DNA of 33,335 nt. It comes from Paracoccaceae bacterium. GTDB lineage: Bacteria; Pseudomonadota; Alphaproteobacteria; Rhodobacterales; Rhodobacteraceae. Numbering within the stretch: position 1 is the stretch's first letter; each line of letters opens with the position of its first letter. The notes under the pieces are model-generated. The model saw only the letters and a list, made by a program, of their open reading frames with translations, was not told the DNA's origin and ran no database searches. The stretch is taken from the NCBI GenBank assembly GCA_002402045.2, contig NVUX02000072.1, positions 1-33,335 on the forward strand. Reading direction: 5' to 3'. Below are positions 26,622-33,335 of this stretch, piece by piece. The position numbers and the translations under genes are program-made.

Positions 26622-27770
26622 TTATGGCAATAACTTTTTGAATGCATAATCAAGGATACGCTGTGACGCGTTTGCATCATCATACTTAAAAAATAGTTTT
26701 TTCAGCGCCCTGCGTTTTTCAGCATAAGGGTCTTGCCCATTTTGCACGAGTGCCAGTTCGATCATGAAGCTCTGAAAGTTATGGGCGACCTTTGCTGGAA
26801 GGTAGTCTGTTATGGGGTTGAGCGAAAATCCGCGATTGCCCTCAAATTCCTTCATATCTTCAAATAGCAGAATCACAGGCCGATTAAGCAACATGAAATC
26901 AACAATGATACTGGAGATATCCGAAATCAGGCAATCAACCGCCCCTGTGAGCTGATAAAGCGTCAAGCGATGTTTTATCAGCCAAGCCTCGTCAATATAA
27001 TGAATATTGCTTTTATTTTTGAGCGACTCTTGGGGTGTTGCTGGATGCGGCTTTACCAAACAGACGGCATTGTTCTCGGCTAAATGCGAATTAAACAAAT
27101 CTTCGGAGAAGTCCGAACAATTGAAAATGTTCCCCATCGCTTTACCGTCTCTCTGCTCCTTAACGTGTTTAGTTAACCGAAATGTTGGTAGCCAAAAATA
27201 TACCTTCTCTGGAACAGGTTGATCGGGAAAAGCGCGCTGCCACAAGGCTTGCCTGTCGAGGTCAAACATCCGATCCGTGCGCGCTTGACCCGTAATAATG
27301 CATTGATCCTCATGCATGCCAAAAGCTTTTGCGTAAATTGGGCGGGTAAAGTCTGATGTGGCAACCAGAAAATCATCTGCCCGTCCTTCAGAGCCAACCA
27401 TTTTGCCAATAGCCTTCAGGGGAACTCCGTGCCACAAATTAACGCTGATTTGGCTGGGCGGTGTTTTCCGCAAATAATGCTCGTAAGTGAGAAACAGGAA
27501 ACGTGCCGTTACGGAGTAATAAACATCCAGAAACCCACCACGCTTAACCAGCCGGACATTTCGGCCCAGATCAATAGGCGGGAGAATCTGTGGGTCATTC
27601 ACGACCCAAACGATGGATTTCACAGGCCTAGATAGCAAACCCAGATAAATTGCGATCGAGTTATCCTCATATGACGATGGCCCGCGCAGCACGGCTGTAT
27701 TAGTTTTTGGCGCGACTCTCGCCACAAAATAGAGGAGGCTCCGCATAGCTTCTTTCAGAAATTTCTTCAT
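26622..27770 (-). CDS. CDP-glycerol glycerophosphotransferase-family protein (TagB/TagF type)
   Basis: About 382 residues, matching the Glyphos_transf family, which moves a phospho-glycerol (or phospho-ribitol) unit from its CDP-alcohol to a glycan or polyol chain at the cytoplasmic face. Visible family elements are the acceptor/catalytic segment SVNLWHGVPLKAIGKM, the mid-protein GQARTDRMF, VYFWLPTFR, CLVKPHPATP, and the CDP-site region DCLISDISSIIVDFMLLNRPVILL. I start at 27770 (MKKFLKEAM, with GAGGGC upstream). The open frame continues 39 codons further, overlapping the flippase stop, but that part is not protein-like. It is single-domain, so more like a TagB/decorating transferase than the long TagF polymerases. 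A nearby cytidylyltransferase could supply the donor. Confidence 0.88.
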   Translation of the reverse strand: MKKFLKEAMRSLLYFVARVAPKTNTAVLRGPSSYEDNSIAIYLGLLSRPVKSIVWVVNDPQILPPIDLGRNVRLVKRGGFLDVYYSVTARFLFLTYEHYLRKTPPSQISVNLWHGVPLKAIGKMVGSEGRADDFLVATSDFTRPIYAKAFGMHEDQCIITGQARTDRMFDLDRQALWQRAFPDQPVPEKVYFWLPTFRLTKHVKEQRDGKAMGNIFNCSDFSEDLFNSHLAENNAVCLVKPHPATPQESLKNKSNIHYIDEAWLIKHRLTLYQLTGAVDCLISDISSIIVDFMLLNRPVILLFEDMKEFEGNRGFSLNPITDYLPAKVAHNFQSFMIELALVQNGQDPYAEKRRALKKLFFKYDDANASQRILDYAFKKLLP

Positions 27771-27840
27771 TTGAACTGCGCCCTCATATTCATGCCAAAG
27801 CACTTTTAATATTAGCAACCTGCGTGGTGGTTTTAGCGGC

Positions 27841-29091
27841 CTACACGCGCGCCCCGGCCGGACGAGTAAGGCGAAAATAAGCCACACCCTTTATGATCAG
27901 AATCGAACCAAACGCCGCGTTAAGCCCGATCAACACCGCAAGAGGCCCAAAGTTATCGCTGCCCATCCATGTTACCATAACAAACCCGATAAGCGCCACG
28001 ATATGACTAATTACAATAACCTTATCTTTGGCAATCGCATACAACCCCCAATGCGCGACCTGACTGATAGCCAAAAGCGAAATGGCTGATAGAACCCAAG
28101 GAAACAAGCCAATATACCCTTCATGCACCGGGTTGCCAATCCATTGCAGAATATAGGGCATTAGCAGCCAACTGACGACCGCAAATCCAGCCACACTTAC
28201 CAAGGTCTGCCATAGCATTACCCGCACTTTGGCGCGTGCAATTTCACGCTCGTTATCAAGGTGATGTTTAATAAGCTCGGGGTATGTGTAGGAAAACACA
28301 CCAGCATCTAGAAAAACTGACAGGCCGCTGGCAACGCCAAAAAACAGCACATAAGAGCCAACAATCTCTATTCCGCCCAGATCCTTTAGCCAGTATCTGT
28401 CAAAAGTCAGGATCCCCCGTTGCGCGAGCGTGGCGATAAGAAAAGGGGCAGCTATAAGCAGGCCGCGGCGCATCCAAGCCCAGTCAATCGGTAAATGCCA
28501 TCCCGTAATTTCCAGGCGGCGCAATTTTTGCACCCCGAGCGCCAAAGCAGCGACGCCCGCAAATAACCATGACATCATGATTATATCAAGGCTCCGCCCA
28601 GCTTCCGAAAAAGCCATTAGCAATACCATCGCGATTGCCCAAGTGCCCTGACGTATAAAAAGCAAAAAGCTGGCGCTAAGTTGCGCGCGCATAACCACCA
28701 TCACTCTAAAAATCTCTTGGTTGATGTGATCCAAAAATAGAATTGGGAGGAACCACAACACCAAATGCTCGGGCCATCCAGCCTGATAAAGCAAGGCGGC
28801 AAAAAGCGGAAACCAGACCAGATATAGCACCCCCGAAAGCGCGGCGTGACCCTTAAGCATACGCCCACGGCTCTCTTCCGGAACACTCAAGATTTGACGC
28901 GCAACATAAACGTGGAACTCCGCGCCGACAAAAAAGATGGCATAGCCAATCGAAGCGGTGAAAATACCGTAATACCCAACGGAATCAGCGCTCATATATT
29001 TCGCCAAAAAGAACACAAATACAAATCGCGTCCCTAGGGTTGCAAAACGTAAGCTGATATTTAAAAAGCGCATCGCATTAACCGAGGTCAT
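27841..29091 (-). CDS. wzx: Polysaccharide flippase, Wzx/MOP superfamily
   Basis: A 416-residue inner-membrane protein with about 12 hydrophobic helices, starting with RFLNISLRFATLGTRFVFVFFLAKYM, the typical N-terminus of Wzx and other polysaccharide-export MOP proteins. A positively charged RGILTFDRYWLK segment follows the sixth or seventh helix. It would flip the undecaprenyl-linked repeat unit to the periplasm for Wzy polymerisation. The start at 29091 has GGGGAGGGG directly upstream; ATG at 29073 is an alternative. It is 212 bases from the upstream cytidylyltransferase gene, the largest gap in the run, so a separate promoter may start here. Confidence 0.88.
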   Translation of the reverse strand: MTSVNAMRFLNISLRFATLGTRFVFVFFLAKYMSADSVGYYGIFTASIGYAIFFVGAEFHVYVARQILSVPEESRGRMLKGHAALSGVLYLVWFPLFAALLYQAGWPEHLVLWFLPILFLDHINQEIFRVMVVMRAQLSASFLLFIRQGTWAIAMVLLMAFSEAGRSLDIIMMSWLFAGVAALALGVQKLRRLEITGWHLPIDWAWMRRGLLIAAPFLIATLAQRGILTFDRYWLKDLGGIEIVGSYVLFFGVASGLSVFLDAGVFSYTYPELIKHHLDNEREIARAKVRVMLWQTLVSVAGFAVVSWLLMPYILQWIGNPVHEGYIGLFPWVLSAISLLAISQVAHWGLYAIAKDKVIVISHIVALIGFVMVTWMGSDNFGPLAVLIGLNAAFGSILIIKGVAYFRLTRPAGARV

Positions 29092-29303
29092 CCCCTCCCC
29101 CGACTGTGCAAATGCAGAACCTGGGTTTGGGCTATCTGAGGTCTTACAAAGTGCTCAGCCTGCTTAAATCTCATTTTTGTATGCCTTCGGACAAGCAATA
29201 TATTTTCGCCAAACTACGGCCATTTTGAGATTATCTCCTAAATCTGCCTGATCTGGGATGCAACTTCAATGCATTTCAGTTTTTGAGTGTTAACGAGTGG
29301 CCC

Positions 29304-29717
29304 CTAAGAGCGTAGCTCCCTAAGCGCGTTGTTAATTTTAGTTGAAGATATTGATTCAGTGTATGGAAAATATATAACCCGTGCTTCAATTTCATTCAAA
29401 GCTCTTTCAATCTCGATCCATTTTTCATCCCCAAACCAATCGTCACCTACAAAAAGCACTGTCGCATTGAGCTTTTTCATGGCTTCCACTTTGTCCATGT
29501 TATTTTGTGGAATGGCGATATCAACATGACGACAAGCCGAAACAACTTCAATGCGATGATCAAAAGGAATAAAGGCTTGCTTGTTCTTGTATGAGACTAA
29601 TTCGTCAACAGTAACCCCCACAATGAGTTTATCACACAAGGCTCGCGCGTTTTCTAAAAGCCTCACGTGCCCATAGTGGAATAAGTCAAATACTCCAGCT
29701 GTGTATCCTATTACCAT
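29304..29717 (-). CDS. Cytidylyltransferase-like protein, TagD-related but divergent
   Basis: Nucleotidyltransferase of 137 residues that should join a nucleotide to a phospho-alcohol, releasing pyrophosphate. The HxGH motif is intact (GVFDLFHYGHVRLLENA), and so is the FVGDDWFGDEKW segment. The canonical TagD motif RTEGISTT is changed to YTESISST, losing the conserved Arg that contacts the nucleotide. This places it in a related subfamily whose substrate need not be glycerol 3-phosphate. The start at 29717 (MVIGYT) follows AGAGAG. It overlaps the asnB-like stop by 7 bases, so the two are coupled. Composition is AT-rich, like its upstream partner. Calling it glycerol-3-phosphate cytidylyltransferase would go beyond the evidence. 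Confidence 0.85.
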   Translation of the reverse strand: MVIGYTAGVFDLFHYGHVRLLENARALCDKLIVGVTVDELVSYKNKQAFIPFDHRIEVVSACRHVDIAIPQNNMDKVEAMKKLNATVLFVGDDWFGDEKWIEIERALNEIEARVIYFPYTESISSTKINNALRELRS

Positions 29718-31237
29718 GTCAATACTCTCTTTTGGCATTCAAAAAACTCTGTGTAGTGCTCTTCAACGGATTGATGCTTTGGTTTAGCGTTAAAACCAAG
29801 TTTAGTACGGTCAGAAACAAAGCCATATCCCAGCCCTCTTAAATGCTGGCGCAACGTTCCCTTTGGTTCATTCCGGGGCCACCGTTCTGAAATAGGGCGC
29901 CTATACATATACTCTATTATTTCCTTGGTTACAAAGGGAACACGCCCTTCTTTTCTTGCTAGCATCATGGCTGAGTCTGCGCGTCTCAGAAGGCCCGGCA
30001 AATGAAAGTGCAAGAAAAAATCTTCTAAAAATTCGATGCCATTTTTCCCATATGACAGCTCTTGAACATACTCGCTAAATCTCTCCAAGTCATTATTCTT
30101 AGTATATCGATATCGCAAAATAAAATCTTCTTGGTAGTTGGCTTCTTTTTTTGAAAAGGTTTTGAATATTTGGTCGTAACCAAAAAATATTTCATCAGCC
30201 CCTTCTCCGGTTAATACAACCTTAACCTCGGCGGGCATCGCACAGCACACTTTATATATTAGAACTTCGTTTGGCACAGAAATTGGTTCATCTTTGATTT
30301 TCAGAATTTCTTCGAGCCCATCCCAAAACTCGCGTTCTGATACGCAAATTTGTTGAATTGGAACCTTTGAATAATTGTGAAACTCAGAAACTTCTTCAAA
30401 CTCATTCGAGTCTTTGAGCCCAACCGTGTATGCCGAATTAGGTTTTGCAATAAGGGTTAGAAAGGTTGAATCCACCCCACCGGAGATAAGGCTGGTAAAT
30501 TCGACCTGATCATCCATCATTAAGTGCGCCCGAATACTTGAATCCAGTATCGAAATAACTTTTTCCTCTGAAAAAACAGTTTCGTCTCGACCAAGCTCAT
30601 ACCACTTCTTTATGCCATCTTTATCTGACCATGAGTGGCCAGGTTGGAGTTCTGAGATATTCCTAAATAAGGTCGAACCAGGGATGGTTCTTCTAAGGGC
30701 ACGCAACTCTTGGTAACTTGTTTCGCAGACCTCTGTTTCAATCAATTTCCGAATGGAAATGGTCTCGCTTGAAACAATCAGAGTGTTTCCGGTAGCAAAA
30801 ATAAACATCGGCTTTATGCCAAATGCATCCCTCGCAGCAAAAACTTTACCCGTTGTGTTGCAAAAAATTACAAAAGCAAACATTCCATCAAGCATTGGAA
30901 CTGCCGATTCCCCAAATTTTTCATAGAGCTCAACGATCAGATGAGTATCACTTGTGATGTTTTTTTCAGGGAAATACGTTTTTGCAAGGGTGGCGAAATT
31001 ATAAATTTCGCCATTAAAGATGATGCAAAACTTTTCAGATTCGGAATGAAGCGGTTGTTGTCCGCCATCTACGTCAACAACCGATAGTCTCACATGGCCG
31101 AGTGCAGCATTGAAATTGGGAAAAATCACAATATTATTGTCATCTGGACCCCGAAAACCCTGCGCAAGCAACGCTTTTCTGAAAGTGCTCTTATTTATTC
31201 TATGCTTCTCATCCCTAAGAAATAGAATTCCACACAT
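29711..31237 (-). CDS. asnB: Asparagine synthase (glutamine-hydrolysing)-like amidotransferase
   Basis: Class II glutamine amidotransferase of 508 residues. The initiator Met is followed directly by the nucleophile Cys (MCGILFLRD), so the start must be 31237. The glutaminase pocket includes GFRGPDD, LGHVRLSVVD and FNGEIYNF. The synthetase domain has the ATP pyrophosphatase loop SLISGGVDSTFL and VVLTGEGADEIFFGYD. It would hydrolyse Gln and use the ammonia to amidate an acid activated as an AMP ester. In polysaccharide loci such proteins often amidate sugar acids or amino-acid side groups rather than make asparagine. The gene is clearly more AT-rich than the housekeeping genes, and its 3' end overlaps the cytidylyltransferase start. 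Whether it serves asparagine or glycan amidation is undecided. Confidence 0.88.
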   Translation of the reverse strand: MCGILFLRDEKHRINKSTFRKALLAQGFRGPDDNNIVIFPNFNAALGHVRLSVVDVDGGQQPLHSESEKFCIIFNGEIYNFATLAKTYFPEKNITSDTHLIVELYEKFGESAVPMLDGMFAFVIFCNTTGKVFAARDAFGIKPMFIFATGNTLIVSSETISIRKLIETEVCETSYQELRALRRTIPGSTLFRNISELQPGHSWSDKDGIKKWYELGRDETVFSEEKVISILDSSIRAHLMMDDQVEFTSLISGGVDSTFLTLIAKPNSAYTVGLKDSNEFEEVSEFHNYSKVPIQQICVSEREFWDGLEEILKIKDEPISVPNEVLIYKVCCAMPAEVKVVLTGEGADEIFFGYDQIFKTFSKKEANYQEDFILRYRYTKNNDLERFSEYVQELSYGKNGIEFLEDFFLHFHLPGLLRRADSAMMLARKEGRVPFVTKEIIEYMYRRPISERWPRNEPKGTLRQHLRGLGYGFVSDRTKLGFNAKPKHQSVEEHYTEFFECQKRVLTW

Positions 31238-31399
31238 TTTTTGGCCTTTCATTTAGATTCCCAGACTACTTTTTCAACATCTAGCAAAGATGACGATTCA
31301 GTATTCTGACCAGTAAACAGTTAGGAATTAATTTGCAGGCTAAGCCGTCAATCAAATTCCTTCTGTTTTTTCCATATGCCTTGCCCAGCGTCAATACCG

Positions 31400-31749
31400 G
31401 TAAAGGCTGGAGGTTGTGTGCTGGAACATTTTCACCTCATACAATCATCAAGGAAATCAAAGCTGCCTTCCTAATCGCTGCCCATTGTGAAAATATCAAC
31501 ATGATAGAGCTCAACATCTTTGCGTTTTTGCTCTCAGGTTTTTCCAAATCACCAGATCAACATAGCGTAAAGATTCCAAAAAGAACGTCCACTCCTCCCA
31601 GCTATGAAAGGCCTTTATGGTTTTTTTGGCATTAATCCCATCTGTCGAGAGACCAACAATCAGACAATCTCCAAGCGCGCACGTTGAAGAAGGCGAATGT
31701 GGCCAAAGTGCAAGGTATCAAATGTACCGTAGGTTAGAACCCGCTTCAT
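31400..31749 (-). pseudogene. tagD: Broken canonical tagD (glycerol-3-phosphate cytidylyltransferase)
   Basis: No intact frame exists, but pieces in different frames read through as a standard TagD. From ATG 31749: MKRVLTYGTFDTLHFGHIRLLQRAR. A frameshift at about 31672 is followed by LGDCLIVGLSTDGINAKK, then AFHSWEEWTFFLESLRYVDLVI. Another shift near 31540 gives EQKRKDVELYHVDIFTMGSD, then a TAG where the conserved Trp of GSDWEG is expected, EGSFDFLDDC and, after a further shift, CEV. It aligns with canonical TagD from its first residue to the CEV near the C-terminus. The RTEGISTT end is not clearly recoverable; an EKTEGI near 31340 may be its displaced remnant. It has two or three frameshifts plus a nonsense codon, so it is dead. 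It lies upstream of, and in the same orientation as, the asnB-like gene. Confidence 0.85.
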
Positions 31750-31920
31750 TTGTTAAACACCAGCTTGGTTTTCCGTAGCTTATTATCTATGGTTGTTTTT
31801 CATTTTGGGGTCAGAATGTCAATCGCTATTGATGAAAGCCATCACACAGAGGTGGTCGCAAGATTTCGGACCAGTGCTATGGAATATTCGAGATTCTGAC
31901 ACAATCGAAATTCATGCGGC
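31750..31920. other. Intergenic stretch without recognisable gene
   Basis: AT-rich sequence between the broken tagD and the small secreted-protein gene. I see no open frame with a ribosome-binding site and no hairpin terminator. Together with the pseudogene it makes about 680 bases (31238-31920) with no functional gene. Confidence 0.6.
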
Positions 31921-32235
31921 TTAGTTAATGCGCCAAGTTCCGAGTTCGCAAACATTAAAGCCCATCGAGGTCACTTCGTCACCGTCTACAAAAACGGCTT
32001 TTAGATCATAAAGGCAATAGCCAGAGCCGTCATCGATATTAAAATCAACTGTTTGACCAGAATACAGCATACTTGAGCCAAACCAGTCACGCCCCCATGT
32101 GCGCTGATCACGGTTTGATGCATAAAATTCGCGCATAGTTACGCCGGTAACGTTTTCAATTGTTACCCAACGATTTTGCGCTTGTGCGGCAACGGTGCTG
32201 GCAGCCAGTACCAAAAGTGCGATAAATATCCGCAT
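31921..32235 (-). CDS. Small secreted two-cysteine protein, function unknown
   Basis: A 104-residue protein with a clear Sec signal peptide: MRIFIALLVLAASTVAAQAQ, with cleavage likely after AQA or AQAQ. The mature part (about 84 residues) has a likely beta-rich pattern: NRWVTIENVTGVTMREFYASN, then GQTVDFNIDDGSGYCLYDLKAVFVDG, then GFNVCELG. The two Cys could form a disulfide in the periplasm. I recall similar small alphaproteobacterial secreted proteins with 'FYASN...DDGTGYC.YD...VCE', but no function is known to me. It is preceded by a GAGGAAGAA-type ribosome-binding site. It has no obvious link to the polysaccharide genes. Confidence 0.82.
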   Translation of the reverse strand: MRIFIALLVLAASTVAAQAQNRWVTIENVTGVTMREFYASNRDQRTWGRDWFGSSMLYSGQTVDFNIDDGSGYCLYDLKAVFVDGDEVTSMGFNVCELGTWRIN

Positions 32236-32389
32236 GTTTCTTCCTCTTTCAAATTGTTACAACCATCATGCTCCCACAACAAAGTGTTACAAATGTGGCG
32301 AAATTCAGTAATGCTCTCGGCGAGGTGTATACGCGACGGTTGATTTGGCTCAGGTCAAAAGGCTGTAAAGCAATTTTGGTCGCGCAATT

Positions 32390-33127
32390 CTAAGTTAATT
32401 CAAGCCGCGCGTAAGGGCGGAGGGTTTCGTTTTTGTCTACGCGCTGAAATAACACAATCGCCCCGCTTGAATAGCGTGGATCATAGGCAAACCCTCGGGA
32501 CGCCATAGCCTCAAAAACCGAAGCCACCCCCTTTAGCCCCGTAATATGATCATGCAACTCCAAGTAAACGCGGTCCACGCCGTTTAGGTCCGCATTTCGG
32601 AATAGTATCGTCTCCGCGCCCTCGATATCACACACGATCAGCGTGACGTTCTCTTTCTTCAAAAGCGCATTCAGCGCCATATTTGGCACTTTTATAGTTG
32701 ATTTATAAGGGTTTGGTCCTTTACTCAAAGACCCCATCCAAAAATCATTGCGCTGATAAAAGGTCGTTAATCCCGTTTCCGCATCGCCCAATACAACATT
32801 GAGCTGCGTTGCGTTTTCAACACCGTTTAGCTGGTGAAGCGCTGCCATATATGGCAGCAAATCGGGGTTTGCCTCAACCGAGATCACCCGGTCCGCCCGG
32901 CGGGCGATCAAGGTTGAAATAAAACCAATGCCTGCGCCAATATCGAGCACAATATCCTCTGGTTTAACGATATGCGGTAGCTGTGCCGCCTCCTCTGCCT
33001 CAAAATAACCCGACTCGATGGCGTGTTTAATGGCGGGGGTAATAATGGCGGGATCAAAGGGGATCAAGACGCCTTCGGCTTCGAGACAATTCTTCGTGGT
33101 TTTAAGGCGTATTTGCATAATATGCAA
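32390..33127 (-). CDS. FkbM-family SAM-dependent methyltransferase
   Basis: Class I methyltransferase of 245 residues (242 if it starts at the ATG at 33118). The SAM-binding motif I is VLDIGAGIGFISTLIARR, and the acidic loop is VISVEANPDLLPYM. The FkbM hallmark IVCDIEGAETILFRN is followed by VYLELHDH. FkbM proteins O-methylate sugars, macrolides or other hydroxyls and are common next to surface-glycan loci, so this may add a methyl group to the polysaccharide. It is isolated by 154 bases from the small secreted-protein gene. Neither start has a clear ribosome-binding site. Confidence 0.87.
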   Translation of the reverse strand: MHIMQIRLKTTKNCLEAEGVLIPFDPAIITPAIKHAIESGYFEAEEAAQLPHIVKPEDIVLDIGAGIGFISTLIARRADRVISVEANPDLLPYMAALHQLNGVENATQLNVVLGDAETGLTTFYQRNDFWMGSLSKGPNPYKSTIKVPNMALNALLKKENVTLIVCDIEGAETILFRNADLNGVDRVYLELHDHITGLKGVASVFEAMASRGFAYDPRYSSGAIVLFQRVDKNETLRPYARLELT

Positions 33128-33175
33128 TCTGCCGCCAAAGCCTTAAGGAAGGGTTAATGTGGCAAAAATGGAGAC

Positions 33176-33197
33176 GCCCCGCACCTGTGCGCGGGGC
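33176..33197 (-). terminator. GC-rich hairpin, terminator-like on the minus strand
   Basis: GCCCCGC at 33176-33182 pairs with GCGGGGC at 33191-33197. On the minus strand the stem is followed by GTCTCCATTTTTG. It would stop transcription arriving from the right of the window, just before the methyltransferase gene. Confidence 0.5.
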
Positions 33198-33209
33198 CTC
33201 AAATGGTTA

Positions 33210-33335
33210 GGGTGTGAACCCAAATTAAGGTATTGATATATTGATGGAACACTGATTCAATCTTTCAAAAGGAGATTATTTCATGCGTTTTGACTTAACT
33301 GATGAAGAATGGGCCATCATCGAGCCGCTGTTACC
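33210..33335 (+). mobile_element. Left end of an IS5-family insertion sequence (cut by window edge)
   Basis: The sequence GGGTGTGAACCC at 33210-33221 resembles the terminal repeats of IS5-family (IS427-like) elements, and it is followed 61 bases later by a transposase start. The other terminal repeat and the target duplication lie outside the window, so the exact end is provisional. Position 33207-33210 reads TTAG. Confidence 0.6.
33283..33335 (+). CDS. IS5-family transposase, N-terminal fragment (continues past window)
   Basis: The ATG at 33283 is preceded by AAAAGGAG. The 17 complete codons visible read MRFDLTDEEWAIIEPLL, the standard opening of the DUF4096/IS5-type transposase N-terminus ('LTDEEW..IEPLLP'). 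The DDE catalytic part is beyond the edge, so intactness cannot be judged. Confidence 0.82.
   Translation, partial: MRFDLTDEEWAIIEPLL

Overview
The window looks like a chromosomal segment of an alphaproteobacterium, most likely a marine Rhodobacterales (Roseobacter-type) genome. The basis is recognition of protein style rather than a database search. The valyl-tRNA synthetase, the PBP1A-type transglycosylase, the UbiH-family hydroxylase, the two-domain ALDH16 and the GlnK-AmtB pair all resemble the forms I know from that order. Coding is dense. Base composition is moderately GC-rich, with visibly AT-rich islands at about 22.8-24.2 kb and 29.3-32.3 kb.

Layout. Positions 1-385 hold a decayed piece of a TctC-type solute-binding protein gene, abutting an unidentified sequence at the left edge. 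From 588 to about 12.5 kb is ordinary housekeeping: glycerol kinase (glpK), a SPOUT RNA methyltransferase, a bifunctional penicillin-binding protein, glnK-amtB, valS, a DUF302 membrane-anchored protein, a DUF2235 alpha/beta hydrolase and a small helical protein. From 12.5 to 16.7 kb lies a likely deoxyribose-catabolism unit: a two-domain ALDH16-type aldehyde dehydrogenase and a eukaryote-type deoxyribose-phosphate aldolase (deoC), divergent from a TetR regulator. An amidase and a UbiH-like FAD monooxygenase follow.

From 19.3 to about 31.7 kb, nearly everything is on the minus strand and forms a surface-polysaccharide locus. In transcription order it reads: a wrecked canonical tagD, an asparagine-synthase-like amidotransferase, an intact but divergent cytidylyltransferase, a Wzx flippase, a TagB/TagF-type CDP-glycerol glycerophosphotransferase, a GT4 glycosyltransferase, fnlA, a Wzy-like polymerase, fnlB, fnlC and a WbuB-like glycosyltransferase. 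FnlA, FnlB and FnlC together are the complete known route from UDP-GlcNAc to UDP-L-FucNAc, and WbuB-type enzymes transfer L-FucNAc. The flippase and polymerase point to a Wzx/Wzy-assembled glycan. The TagF-like and cytidylyltransferase genes suggest a phospho-alcohol decoration. No initiating phosphoglycosyl transferase or Wza/Wzc export gene lies in the window.

The right edge has a small secreted two-cysteine protein, a FkbM-type methyltransferase and the start of an IS5-like transposase cut by the window end. The most interesting signal is the broken, more canonical tagD immediately upstream of an overlapping asnB-cytidylyltransferase pair. It suggests that the activated-alcohol supply step of this locus was replaced. 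I saw no tRNA, rRNA or CRISPR array.
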